A DNA stretch of 64,000 nucleotides from positions 232,351-296,350 of the forward strand of contig NZ_RQIT01000006.1 of NCBI RefSeq assembly GCF_003837805.1, written 5' to 3'. Made by a program: the position numbers and the translations under genes. This document shows, one piece after another, positions 28,385 through 36,803 of this stretch (its first letter is position 1; every line of letters starts with the position of its first letter). This DNA comes from Bradyrhizobium sp. RP6. Lineage in GTDB: Bacteria; Pseudomonadota; Alphaproteobacteria; Rhizobiales; Xanthobacteraceae. The notes under the pieces were generated by a model, which did not search any database, was not told the DNA's origin, and saw only the letters and a list, made by a program, of their open reading frames with translations.

Positions 28385-28546
28385 GTCGTCCCGGACAAGC
28401 GTGCCAAAGGCACGCGCAGATCCGGGACATAACCACGGGGGAGAGGTGTTACGAAGACTCGTACTTACCAGCTTCGCGCGACAATCGCTCCCTGTGGTGA
28501 TGGGTGGACGGGCCCCGTGCGCAATTGCGGACTAGGCCGGGACGAC
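28385..28546. repeat. Intergenic repeat, family B
   Basis: The ends are GTCGTCCCGG and CCGGGACGAC. Inside are CATAACCACGGGG and CCCTGTGGTGATGGG, which pair, and a GTGCGCAATTGCGGAC half-palindrome near the right end. This copy lies between the amidohydrolase gene and the next leftward MFS gene. Confidence 0.85.
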
Positions 28547-28573
28547 AGTTGAATTCGGGGCTATACCGACTGC

Positions 28574-29785
28574 TCAATTTGCAGCACCTTGCCGCTTCCG
28601 TTCCGTGAACGGCGACAGCACCACCGTTGCGAGCATGAAGATCACGGACGCGCCGAACACCCAATGCGGCGCGCTCTGATCCATGATCCAGCCGAACAGC
28701 AGCGGGCTGACGATGCCGCCGAGATTGAAACCGGTCGAGACGATGCCGAAGGCGCGCCCCGCAGCGCCGGCGGGCGCCGCATTGCGCACCAGCATGTCGC
28801 GCGAGGGCGCGATCACGCCGGAGAGGAAGCCCGCGGTCGCCATCGTGGCGGTCAGCGCCCAGCCCGGCAGCGTCACCAGCGCGATCAGCAGCACGATTGC
28901 CGCATTCGCCGCAAAGCAGGCCGCCGCGACATAGCCGTGGCGCTCGGTGTGGTCGGCGAGGAAGCCGCCCGCGAGCACGCCGATGGCGCTGGCGCCCAAG
29001 AACGCAGTCAGCGCGATGTTGGCGGCGGAGTAAGAGGCGCCGTAGCCGCTCATCAGGGCCACCACGCCGAAATTGTTGATGCCGGCGACCGACAGGCTGA
29101 GCAGCATGAACAGCGCGGTCAGGGTGATCAGCGCCGGCGTGATCACCGCCTGGTTCGGCGCGCTCGCGCCGCCCGGCTTCTTCTTGTGCCCGCCCGCGTC
29201 CGGAATGTTCATGACGATCAGCAGCAGCGCCACTGCGACGCCAATGGCGCCGGACGCGATCAGCGCCCCGGCTCCTCCGGAGAATGTGACGAGCGCTGCG
29301 ACGATGGCCGGCGCCACCGCACCGCCGAGAAAGCCGGCAAAGGTGTGGATCGAAAAGGCGCGGCCCATCCGCGCCTCGTCCATGTGCTCGGCCAGAATCG
29401 CGTAATCGGCGGGATGGTAGACGCTGTTGGCGAGGCCGAGCAGCACGGCGCAGGCGATCAGCGAGGCGTAGCTGAGCTGCAGCCCGAGCAGGATCAGCGC
29501 GCAGCCGCCGAGCGTCAGCCCGGCCAGCAAGATCCTGCGCGCACCGAAATGGTCGACGAGATAGCCCGTCGGCGCCTGCGTCAGACCCGAGACGACGGCG
29601 AGTGTCGTCAGCGCAAAGCCGAGCTCGACATAGCCGACGCCGAGCTTTTCCTTGAGGAACGGGAACAGCATCGGCAGGACCAGCAGATGGAAATGGCTGA
29701 CCCAATGCGCGATCGAGATTCCGGTCAACGTGCGCAGCGCACTGTCCGCCTTGGCTTGCTGCGGTGCGGCGAGAACGTCGACCAT
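28574..29785 (-). CDS. MFS transporter (Fsr-like)
   Basis: A 403-residue, twelve-helix major facilitator. The sequence [18 protein letters not shown] and the [14 protein letters not shown] segment in TM1 resemble the fosmidomycin resistance (Fsr) group and its unclassified relatives. It may export a drug-like compound or import a small solute; nothing in the sequence decides this. The start ATG has only a weak ribosome binding site. Confidence 0.82.
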   Translation of the reverse strand: MVDVLAAPQQAKADSALRTLTGISIAHWVSHFHLLVLPMLFPFLKEKLGVGYVELGFALTTLAVVSGLTQAPTGYLVDHFGARRILLAGLTLGGCALILLGLQLSYASLIACAVLLGLANSVYHPADYAILAEHMDEARMGRAFSIHTFAGFLGGAVAPAIVAALVTFSGGAGALIASGAIGVAVALLLIVMNIPDAGGHKKKPGGASAPNQAVITPALITLTALFMLLSLSVAGINNFGVVALMSGYGASYSAANIALTAFLGASAIGVLAGGFLADHTERHGYVAAACFAANAAIVLLIALVTLPGWALTATMATAGFLSGVIAPSRDMLVRNAAPAGAAGRAFGIVSTGFNLGGIVSPLLFGWIMDQSAPHWVFGASVIFMLATVVLSPFTERKRQGAAN

Positions 29786-29908
29786 TGCAGTTCCGTTTCA
29801 CTCCCGATGGAGGCGCAAACTATCGAGGAGAGCGGTTATTTGTCCATGAACGCAGGTGCATGGCAGCTAGCGCGGGCGGGGAGAGAGGCGTTGAGGCGCC
29901 TCCACGCT

Positions 29909-29952
29909 GTCGTCCCTGCCTGGTGCGCAATTGTGCACTAGGCGGGGACGAC
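29909..29952. repeat. Short palindromic repeat related to family B
   Basis: The arms GTCGTCCC and GGGGACGAC enclose CCTGGTGCGCAA and TTGTGCACTAGG, forming one stem. This is like the left-end part of the family B element at 18874-19030. Confidence 0.8.
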
Positions 29953-29973
29953 GGCGGAGCTTGGGGTTACACC

Positions 29974-30153
29974 TCATAACGGCTCGTCGTCCGGACCGTA
30001 GCGGTCGCGTTTCGGCGTGGCGATGTCGCCGTCCTCGTAGTCGTCCTCATCGAGAGGAGGCAGGGGTATCTTTGCCTTGTCTTCCGCCCGCTTCGTGTCA
30101 GCGGTCTTGGGCGGCTGGCTCGGCTTGGCGGTCGTATTCCCGGTCTTGGCCAT
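29974..30153 (-). CDS. Small acidic protein of unknown function
   Basis: The frame codes for 59 residues from ATG 30153 (MAKTGNTTAKPSQ), or 68 from ATG 30180. The protein is rich in Lys, Pro and Asp/Glu, with an acidic centre (LDEDDYEDGD) and no membrane segment or signal. I do not recognise a family, although short proline- and charge-rich proteins like this are common in Bradyrhizobium annotations. Its codon use matches the neighbours, which supports it being real. Confidence 0.5.
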   Translation of the reverse strand: MAKTGNTTAKPSQPPKTADTKRAEDKAKIPLPPLDEDDYEDGDIATPKRDRYGPDDEPL

Positions 30154-30257
30154 GGCTGGTCCCGGATGGTGATGCTGCATCCGAATCTACCCGCCAAATA
30201 TGTGCGGTTCCTGACTTAACTCAAGGCCCGCGACACTCAAGGCCCGCGACGAAGCCC

Positions 30258-31295
30258 TCAGTGCACGACCGGCCCGCCCGCCTTCTTCCAGGCATCGATG
30301 CCGCCGGCGATATGGGCGGTGTTGAGAAGCCCGGCTTCCTTCGCGGCCGCAACCGCCATCGCCGAGCGTTCGCCGAAGGCACAGAAGAACACCACGCGGC
30401 GGCCGGTGGCGGCGGCGACCTCGCGCAGCATGCCGCCGGGCTTGAGGCTCTCCTCGACGGACGGATAGGGCGTGTGCAGCGCGCCCTCAATCATGCCGTG
30501 CTTCAACCGCTCATTGGTCTCGCGCAGATCCACAAGCAGCATGTCGGGCCGGCCGAGAATCCGGATCGCTTCCCCGGCGCTCAGCGCGCGGCCCTCTTTC
30601 TCGAGCTCCTCCTGATGCAGGCCGACATGCATGTTGGCGGGCACCGCCACGTCCATCATCTTCGGATTGGGCAGCTTCAGGTTCGCCATCAGCTCGATAT
30701 ATTCGTCGACCGAGCGCACCTGGAGCCGCGGATTGTAGCGCTTCTCCTCGCCGATGGTGGAGACGGTATCGCCCTTGTAGTCATGCGCCGGGAACACCAT
30801 CGTCTCGTCCGGCAGCTTCAAGAGGCGGTTGAAGATCGAATCGTATTGCGCGCGCGATGAGCCGTTCTGGAAATCGGTGCGGCCGGTGCCGCGGATCAGA
30901 AGCGTGTCACCGGTGAAGACGCGGTCGCCCATCAGATAGGAATAGGAATCGTCGGTGTGACCCGGCGTGTACATCACGTCGAGCGACAAGCCCTCGATCG
31001 TCACCCTGTCGCCGTCGGCCACCCGCATCGCCACCACATCGGCCTTGGTCTGGTCGCCCATCACGGTCATGCAATGCGTGCGGTCGCGCAGTTCGCCGAG
31101 GCCGGTGACGTGGTCGGCATGCAGATGGGTATCCACGGCCTTCACCAGCTTGAGGTCGAGCTCGCGCAGCAATTGGCAGTAGCGGTCGACCTTTTCCAGC
31201 ACGGGATCCAGGATCAGCGCCTCGCCGCCGTGGCGGCTGGCGAGGAGATAACTGTAGGTGCCCGAAACGCTGTCGAAAAGCTGGCGGAAGATCAT
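30258..31295 (-). CDS. Persulfide dioxygenase-rhodanese fusion (ETHE1-like)
   Basis: The 345-residue protein joins a metallo-beta-lactamase-fold persulfide dioxygenase (about residues 1-235; HLHADH metal motif with His57, His59, Asp61 and His62; TPGHT, GRTDF, FPAHDY) to a C-terminal rhodanese domain (about 240-345) with Cys305 in FCAFGERSAM as the persulfide-carrying residue. Such fusions oxidise glutathione persulfide to sulfite and move sulfane sulfur to or from thiosulfate. It lies immediately downstream of soxB, separated by a family B repeat, and has its own AT-rich upstream region. Confidence 0.88.
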   Translation of the reverse strand: MIFRQLFDSVSGTYSYLLASRHGGEALILDPVLEKVDRYCQLLRELDLKLVKAVDTHLHADHVTGLGELRDRTHCMTVMGDQTKADVVAMRVADGDRVTIEGLSLDVMYTPGHTDDSYSYLMGDRVFTGDTLLIRGTGRTDFQNGSSRAQYDSIFNRLLKLPDETMVFPAHDYKGDTVSTIGEEKRYNPRLQVRSVDEYIELMANLKLPNPKMMDVAVPANMHVGLHQEELEKEGRALSAGEAIRILGRPDMLLVDLRETNERLKHGMIEGALHTPYPSVEESLKPGGMLREVAAATGRRVVFFCAFGERSAMAVAAAKEAGLLNTAHIAGGIDAWKKAGGPVVH

Positions 31296-31360
31296 GGCAG
31301 GACCCGGCTTGGAACTGACTTCGAGAATTCTACTACGGTGGGGGCCGGAAAGAGAAGCAA

Positions 31361-31399
31361 TTCACTGTGTGAATAGCAATATTTGGAAGATTTTTATTG
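31361..31399. promoter_or_regulatory. Possible operator upstream of the persulfide dioxygenase gene
   Basis: In a locally AT-rich stretch 66-104 bases upstream of the start there are two inverted repeats: TTCACTGTGTGAA (31361-31373), and CAATA (31377-31381) with TATTG (31395-31399). Persulfide-responsive ArsR-type repressors such as BigR/SqrR bind AT-rich palindromes before genes of this kind. No such regulator gene is in the window, so this remains a guess. Confidence 0.3.
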
Positions 31400-31444
31400 T
31401 GAGGCGGGTGACAGGGCGGGGGCAGCCGGTCCCACAAACTCAGT

Positions 31445-31586
31445 GTCGTCCCCGCCAAGGCGGGGATCCATAACCACAGGGAGGAGTTGCGGGCGTAACC
31501 GGTAACTCCGGGTCATCGCCAAAGCACTCCTGTTGGCTATGGGTCCCGCATCGGCGTGCGCTTGAGGCGCGCTTGACCGGGACGAC
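31445..31586. repeat. Intergenic repeat, family B
   Basis: The ends are GTCGTCCCCGCC and GACCGGGACGAC. The internal ATCCATAACCACAGGGAGG and GGCTATGGGTCCC match the other copies. It lies between soxB and the persulfide dioxygenase-rhodanese gene, which together leave a 312-base gap. Confidence 0.85.
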
Positions 31587-31607
31587 AGGGAGATCGCCGG
31601 GCTCGCA

Positions 31608-33359
31608 TCATCCCTGGTCCGCAATGCCTGGATTGCCTTCGACTCCCTTCAGCGTCACGCCGGAGCCGAGCCGCTCCTGAAGCATCCGGCCCGAGCGCAG
31701 ATACTTGCCGACGACGTCCCACACCGGCGCGCCTTGCTGGCCGTTGACCGAAGCCCAGCCCGCGACCTTGTAGCGGTGGCTGGCAGCGAGCGCCTTGCCG
31801 CTGCCAAGCCTCAGCTCCGAGATGCGGTTGCCGATCGCGGCTGTCGGCGTGCAGGTGTAGCTGAGCCCGCCGACGCGCACCATGTCGCCGCCCTGCTGAT
31901 AATAGGGGTCGGCGTTGAAGAGATTGTCGCAGACGTCTTCCAGCACGTCCTTGATCTGGGCTCCCGTCATCTCCTGCACATAGGTTTCGGGATAGGTGAT
32001 CGCGGTTTCCGCGAGCAGATCCTCCATGGTCAGCGCCTGGCCGGACAGCGCGGTGACGCCCCAGCGGAAGCCCGGCGACAACGCGATCTCGGCGTCGAGC
32101 TCGGTACGCAGCGCCGCGCAGATCAATTCGTCGATGGGCCCGGAGAAATTGTCTCGGCGGTAGAGCAGGCGATCCGGCGTTGCGATCTTCTCCGACCAGT
32201 CGCTCACATGCGGCGCGCGCAGCCGGCCGATCAGTTCGGCCATGGCAGGGTCGGGCTTCAGCAGCTCGGAATAGACCGGCAGCAGATGATAGTGGATGTC
32301 GCTGACCTTGCCCCTGTCGACTGCAAGATCGAGCACGGCCAGGAATTTCCCGTTGGAGCCGGCATTGGTGACGAGCGTCGTGCCGCCCGCATTCTTCACG
32401 GCAATCGGCTGCGGCACGGCATCATGGGTGTGGCCGCCGAGGATGACGTCGATGCCGGTGACCCGGCTTGCGAGCTTGAGGTCGACATCCATGCCGTTGT
32501 GCGACAGCAGGACGACGGCGTCGACCTTGTCGGTGCCGCGCAAGGTGTCGACATGCTTCTGCAATTCCTCCTCGCGGATGCCGAAGCTCCAATCCGGTGT
32601 GAACCGTTTGGGATGCGCGATCGGAACGTAAGGGAAGGCCTGGCCGATGATCGCGACGCGGTGCCCGCCGAGCTCCTTGATCATGGATGGCTTGAACACG
32701 CGTCCCGCGGCCTTGTCGAAGGCGGGCGCGTCGTTGAACGCCGCTTCCTCGGTCAGGAACACGTTCTGCGCCAGGAATTCGCCCTTGAAGCGCTCGAGAT
32801 TGTCGCGCAGTGCCTGCTCGCCATAGGTGAATTCCCAATGCCCGGTCATCGCCTCGATGCCGAGCAGATTGGCGACTTCGACCATGTCGCGGCCCTGCAT
32901 GACGTTGGCGAGCCCGGTGCCCTGCCAGAGATCGCCGCCGTCGACGAGCAGCGAACGCTTCTCGCCGACATCGCCGCGCAAGCGATCGACCAGCGTCTTC
33001 AGGTGGGCGAAGCCGCCGAGCTTGCCGAAGCGGCCTGCGGACTTCTCGAACTCGAAGCAGGTGAAGGCATAGGCATCGGCGCTGTCGGGCCGAATGCCGA
33101 ACCGCTCCAGGAAGGCGCGGCCGACCAGATGCGGCGGCCGTCCCGCCATCTCACCGATGCCGATATTGACGCTGGGCTCCCGGAAATAGACCGGATTGAG
33201 CTGCGCATGCGTGTCGGTGATGTGCAGGATCCGCGCATTGCCAAACCGCTCGACGTCGTAGATGCTGGCGGTCTCGGTGCCGCGGGCCAGCCGCGGCAGG
33301 CCGAGCGTCGCGGTGGCAAGGCCTGCACCCTTCAGGAAATCGCGGCGGCGGATCGCCAT
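31608..33359 (-). CDS. soxB: SoxB, sulfate thiol esterase (thiosulfohydrolase)
   Basis: The 583-residue precursor starts with a twin-arginine signal (RRRDFLKGAGLATATLG) and has the two-domain 5'-nucleotidase fold. Metallophosphatase motifs are visible as ITDTHAQL, GGDLWQGTG, the SoxB-specific GHWEFTYGE, LSHNGMDVD and GGHTHDAVP. In the periplasm SoxB hydrolyses the sulfonate from the thiosulfate carried on SoxY, using two manganese ions, and releases sulfate. It is the last gene of the sox operon. Confidence 0.96.
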   Translation of the reverse strand: MAIRRRDFLKGAGLATATLGLPRLARGTETASIYDVERFGNARILHITDTHAQLNPVYFREPSVNIGIGEMAGRPPHLVGRAFLERFGIRPDSADAYAFTCFEFEKSAGRFGKLGGFAHLKTLVDRLRGDVGEKRSLLVDGGDLWQGTGLANVMQGRDMVEVANLLGIEAMTGHWEFTYGEQALRDNLERFKGEFLAQNVFLTEEAAFNDAPAFDKAAGRVFKPSMIKELGGHRVAIIGQAFPYVPIAHPKRFTPDWSFGIREEELQKHVDTLRGTDKVDAVVLLSHNGMDVDLKLASRVTGIDVILGGHTHDAVPQPIAVKNAGGTTLVTNAGSNGKFLAVLDLAVDRGKVSDIHYHLLPVYSELLKPDPAMAELIGRLRAPHVSDWSEKIATPDRLLYRRDNFSGPIDELICAALRTELDAEIALSPGFRWGVTALSGQALTMEDLLAETAITYPETYVQEMTGAQIKDVLEDVCDNLFNADPYYQQGGDMVRVGGLSYTCTPTAAIGNRISELRLGSGKALAASHRYKVAGWASVNGQQGAPVWDVVGKYLRSGRMLQERLGSGVTLKGVEGNPGIADQG

Positions 33360-33413
33360 CCAAGAATTCTCCGCGCCTCTCGTGATCGTCGGACTATTCC
33401 ACTCAGGCGCAGT

Positions 33414-33719
33414 CTAGCGGATTTCCATCGCCTTCCAGGCTTCTTTTTCGGACGTGGCCTGGAAGATCGACGCCTTCGCCAGGGCTTCGGCCTCCCTGGC
33501 TGCGGCCACCGCACGGTCGAAATCGCCGCCGTCGGCAGCCTTCCTCGCTGCCGCCAGCGCAGATACGGTCACGGTCCACTGATTGCGCATGCCAGCCGCC
33601 TCCCTGGAGGCGGCTTCGGCGGCGGCATAGGCCGCCTTGTAGTCCGCCTCGTTCGCCGCGCGCGCGGATGACGCAAGGCTTGCGACAAGCAGCATGGCGA
33701 GAGCAAGTGACCGCTTCAT
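33414..33719 (-). CDS. soxK: SoxXA-binding protein (SoxK-like)
   Basis: The 101-residue precursor has a signal peptide (MKRSLALAMLLVASLASSARA) and a mature part made of alanine-rich helices with a repeated AA-x-E-A pattern (AAEAASREAAG, AAREAEALAKA). This matches the small SoxXA-binding proteins known from organisms with single-haem SoxA. It overlaps soxA by four bases and precedes soxB. In such proteins the role is to bind and stabilise the SoxAX cytochrome. I assign the family from composition and position, with less certainty than for the other Sox genes. Confidence 0.7.
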   Translation of the reverse strand: MKRSLALAMLLVASLASSARAANEADYKAAYAAAEAASREAAGMRNQWTVTVSALAAARKAADGGDFDRAVAAAREAEALAKASIFQATSEKEAWKAMEIR

Positions 33720-34579
33720 GGCCGTGCTCCCGGGCCCGAGATCGGCAGGCCGTTGGCGACGTAGGACAGGAAATACTCGACGTCGCGATATTCGTCCGAT
33801 TGCGGCTCCAGCGGAACCGCGCGGGTCTGGCTGTTGCAGGTGACGAAGCGGCGGCTGGTGGTGCCCATGCCGCTCCATTCGGAGCGGTAGATCGGCATCG
33901 CGTTGAGGATGCCGAGCGCCGGTGCCAGGGTCTCGGCGCGGATGCGCTCACCCGGGCTCTGCACATGGCAGCTGGCGCAGGAGAAATTCAGCTGGCCGCG
34001 CCGCGTGTAGAAATAGCGCTTGCCGTTCTCGTACGCCGCCAGCGCACGCGGATCGTCGGGAATCTTGATCTCCATCGGCTTGCCGCGCGAGGTGTAGGCC
34101 ATGTAGGCGGTGAGCGAGGCCATCTCGTCCTTGACGTAGGAATAGGGCGCTTCGCCATTGGCCTCGCGGCAGCGGTTGAGCGCAAGCTCCAGCGTGACGA
34201 CCTTGCCTTCCTTCTCGTCGAAATAGGGATAGTTCTGGCGGATGCCGATGCCGCCGTTCGGGAAGCAGTCGGCGTAGGTCTTGCCGTTCTTGAACGGGGT
34301 CGCAAACATCTCCTTGCCGGCATCGAGCGCGAACTCGTAGGGCGGGAATTCCTCCTTTTCCTGCCACTGCCGCTTCATGTCCTCGTTCATGGAATAAGGA
34401 CCGTTGACGAAATCCTCGTGCTTCACGTTCGGAAACTTCTGGAAGAAGAAGTTCTGGAACGCCTTCGCATCGGCGACGGGATCGACCTTGTCGGCTGCGA
34501 CGACGCGCGTTGCGACGAGAACAAGTGCCGCGAGTGCGACGAAGGCTGAGCCGAGCAGAATCGCGGCGCGCTGTTTCAT
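33716..34579 (-). CDS. soxA: SoxA, sulfur oxidation c-type cytochrome (single haem)
   Basis: The product has 287 residues with a signal anchor at 7-28. Only one haem motif is present, CASCH (Cys201, Cys204, His205). Cys248 in RRFVTCNS fits the cysteine ligand that becomes a persulfide. In place of an N-terminal haem motif there are lone cysteines 105 and 137, which probably form a disulfide. This is the single-haem type of SoxA, as in Starkeya. With SoxX it joins thiosulfate oxidatively to the SoxY cysteine. The ATG overlaps the soxZ stop by one base. Confidence 0.93.
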   Translation of the reverse strand: MKQRAAILLGSAFVALAALVLVATRVVAADKVDPVADAKAFQNFFFQKFPNVKHEDFVNGPYSMNEDMKRQWQEKEEFPPYEFALDAGKEMFATPFKNGKTYADCFPNGGIGIRQNYPYFDEKEGKVVTLELALNRCREANGEAPYSYVKDEMASLTAYMAYTSRGKPMEIKIPDDPRALAAYENGKRYFYTRRGQLNFSCASCHVQSPGERIRAETLAPALGILNAMPIYRSEWSGMGTTSRRFVTCNSQTRAVPLEPQSDEYRDVEYFLSYVANGLPISGPGARP

Positions 34580-34890
34580 CACGCGATCTTCGCGGTGGTC
34601 GTATCCGACGCACCCTTGTTGTCGGTCCAGGAGATCTTGAGCTCGTCGCCCTTCTTGGCGCCCTTGAAGCTGAACTTGACGTAGGGGTCCTTGGAGACCG
34701 CAGTGCCCCAATTGGCGACGAAGACGTCCTTGCCGTTACATTCGAACTTCAGCTCCTGGATGAAGTGCGCCGGAATCGGCTCGCCCTTGGAATCCTTGAC
34801 CAGGCCGGTGTCCATGGGGTGCTGGATCAGCGTCTGCACCTCGGTGATGTCGCCGTTGGATGTCGCGCGCACGCGAATGCTGGATGCCAT
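34579..34890 (-). CDS. soxZ: SoxZ, sulfur carrier partner
   Basis: The 103-residue protein matches SoxZ in length and motifs (MASSIRVRATSNGDITEVQ, GKDVFVANWGTAVSKDPY, SWTDNKG). It forms the SoxYZ heterodimer that carries sulfur intermediates in the periplasm. There is no signal peptide, so it is exported with SoxY. The gene lies 15 bases after soxY and overlaps soxA by one base. Confidence 0.96.
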   Translation of the reverse strand: MASSIRVRATSNGDITEVQTLIQHPMDTGLVKDSKGEPIPAHFIQELKFECNGKDVFVANWGTAVSKDPYVKFSFKGAKKGDELKISWTDNKGASDTTTAKIA

Positions 34891-34905
34891 GTCGAACTGC
34901 CTCGC

Positions 34906-35397
34906 TTAACCGCCGCAACCGCCGACGGTGACCTTGACCTCTTTGGTCGCGCTGTAGAGCTTGCCGTCGGCTTCCACGATCGCGGTCAATCTGGTGGTCT
35001 TGGCCATCTTCAGCCGGTTGGCGACGGCAGGGATCGTGCCGTCGGGAATCTTGTAGCTTGCCGCGAGCGCGTTCGGGTTCTCGGCCACGAAGAATGAGAT
35101 CGAGGTCACCTTCTCGAGTGACGTCGTCACCGAGATCGGCACCACGCCGCCGTTCTCGGCGATCTCCGGCGCGTCGAGCTTGACCTTGTCGGACGGCTCC
35201 GCGGTCTTGCCATAGAGCGCCTTGATCGCATCCGCCTCGTTCTTCTGCTTGAACGCCTCTTCCGGATATCTGTCGTTGGCCGCGGCACGCGCGGGAGCGA
35301 CGCCGAACGGCAGATTGCCGAGGCCGAGCAGCGCGACACTGGCTGCGCCCTGAAGGATCAGGCGCCGTGTCGGATCGAGGCCGGTGGTCGCGGTCAT
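34906..35397 (-). CDS. soxY: SoxY, covalently sulfur-binding carrier
   Basis: The 163-residue precursor has a twin-arginine-type signal (TRRLILQGAASVALLGLG) and ends in the diagnostic GGCGG tail, with Cys161 as the site where the sulfur substrate is bound. The mature part is an immunoglobulin-like beta fold. I take ATG 35397 because GGAGA stands before it. SoxY-SoxZ carries thiosulfate between SoxXA and SoxB. It is the second gene of the operon, 25 bases downstream of soxX. Confidence 0.96.
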   Translation of the reverse strand: MTATTGLDPTRRLILQGAASVALLGLGNLPFGVAPARAAANDRYPEEAFKQKNEADAIKALYGKTAEPSDKVKLDAPEIAENGGVVPISVTTSLEKVTSISFFVAENPNALAASYKIPDGTIPAVANRLKMAKTTRLTAIVEADGKLYSATKEVKVTVGGCGG

Positions 35398-35422
35398 CTC
35401 AAGTCTCCTGGGCAGCCGGCCG

Positions 35423-35779
35423 TTACAGGGTCTGCAGGAAATCAACGATCGCGTTGATCTCCTGTTCGGTCAAAATCCGGTTTCGACCGAACGGCGGCAT
35501 CATGGTCTGCGGGTTGCGCTTGGTTTCGTCGAAGATGATCGCGACCAGCTCGCTGCGATCAGGGTATTTTGATTTGATGTCCTTCAGCTCCGGACCGATC
35601 GTTCCCGGCAGGTCGCCGCCCTTGATGACGTGGCAGGTCAGGCAATTGCCCTTGCCGCGGTCGAAGGCGAGCTTCTGGCCCTCGGTCACGGTGGACTGCG
35701 CCCCCGCCGGGGCAACAGCCGCGCCGGCGAGCAGGGCCAGAGCAACCAGCAGGACGGGCTTGCAAGGAAAGGCGGTCAA
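35423..35779 (-). CDS. soxX: SoxX, c-type cytochrome subunit of SoxXA
   Basis: The 118-residue product has a signal (LLVALALLAGAAVAPAGA) and one haem site CLTCH (Cys46, Cys49, His50), with TMMPPFGRN giving a candidate methionine ligand. In this frame the only suitable start is TTG at 35779. SoxX is the electron-accepting partner of SoxA. As the first gene of the leftward sox operon it is divergent from the DUF938 gene across a 233-base region that must hold the sox promoter. Confidence 0.92.
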   Translation of the reverse strand: MTAFPCKPVLLVALALLAGAAVAPAGAQSTVTEGQKLAFDRGKGNCLTCHVIKGGDLPGTIGPELKDIKSKYPDRSELVAIIFDETKRNPQTMMPPFGRNRILTEQEINAIVDFLQTL

Positions 35780-36012
35780 GGCATCGTCCCGGAGCGTTAT
35801 CTCGATGATCTCGTTTGCGGAATGGCTTCAAAAGCACAAAGGGCATCGCCTGACAATCAAGACTATGCAGGCGGCAAAATGGAGTTAATATCCTCCGCAT
35901 TTCAACCGATGAGATAGTTCGTTCATCAGATCGACTGCGATTAGCAAATTATTCTCAGGGCGTTTTGGCCCTCACTCCAGCGTTTTCTGTTTAACATTTT
36001 TGGGGACGTCAC

Positions 36013-36687
36013 TTGGCTGAATATGTCGTCGAATTTGGCAGGGATGGCGGGCGGGTCGAGCCGGATGGCCGGCTCGATGCGCCGGCCTTCCATCGCAATC
36101 ACGAACCGATCTGGGCGGCGCTGGAAAAGCATCTGGCGGGCTGCACCGGCAACGTGGTGGAACTCGGCAGTGGAACTGGCCAGCACGTGGTTCATTTCGC
36201 CCGCCACACGCCCGATCTGATCTGGTGGCCGAGCGACCTCAACCAGCGCCATCTCAAGAGCATCGAAGCCTGGCGCGTGCATGCGGGCCTGCCGAACATC
36301 CGCTCACCCCTGCGGATCGATCTCACCGATCCCGACTGGTGTCCGGAGATGAAGGGCGGGCAGGGGCCGACGAGCCTTGCGGCCGTGTTTTGCGCCAATG
36401 TCATTCACATCGCGCCCTGGGCCGTGGCCGAAGGCCTGTTCGCCGGCGCCGGCCGCTATCTGCGCGCCGACGGCAAGCTGTTCCTCTACGGCCCCTTCAA
36501 GCGTGACGGCAAGCACACCGCGCTCAGCAATGCGGTGTTCGACACCTCCTTGCGCGAAGGCAATCCCGAATGGGGCGTGCGCGACATCGTCGACGTGGAG
36601 AGTCTCGCACGTGGAGCGGGTCTTCACCTCGTCGATACCATCGAGATGCCCGCGAATAATCTCACGCTGGTGTTTGCGAGGAGCTAG
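36013..36687 (+). CDS. SAM-dependent methyltransferase, DUF938 family
   Basis: The 224-residue protein has the class I methyltransferase signature VVELGSGTGQHVVHFAR at about residues 40-56. The start is a TTG (read as Met) with GGGGA seven bases upstream; no in-frame ATG gives the conserved N-terminus. The substrate of DUF938 proteins is not known to me. The gene lies divergent from soxX and may share its control region. Confidence 0.82.
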   Translation: MAEYVVEFGRDGGRVEPDGRLDAPAFHRNHEPIWAALEKHLAGCTGNVVELGSGTGQHVVHFARHTPDLIWWPSDLNQRHLKSIEAWRVHAGLPNIRSPLRIDLTDPDWCPEMKGGQGPTSLAAVFCANVIHIAPWAVAEGLFAGAGRYLRADGKLFLYGPFKRDGKHTALSNAVFDTSLREGNPEWGVRDIVDVESLARGAGLHLVDTIEMPANNLTLVFARS

Positions 36688-36692
36688 GAGGT

Positions 36693-36778
36693 CGTCACGC
36701 CCGGGCTTGTCCCGGGCTTCCACGTTCTTCGGGCACCAAGGCAAGGCGTGGATGGCCGGGTCAAGCCCGGCCATGACG
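36693..36778. repeat. Intergenic repeat, family E
   Basis: The element begins CGTCACGCCCGGGCTTGTCC and ends GCCCGGCCATGACG, with CCACG and CGTGG as inner pairs. This is the widespread alphaproteobacterial type with CCCGGGCTTGTCCCGGG. It lies between the convergent DUF938 and S9 peptidase genes. Confidence 0.85.
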
Positions 36779-36803
36779 ATCAGAAACATCGGCGCACCCA
36801 ACT

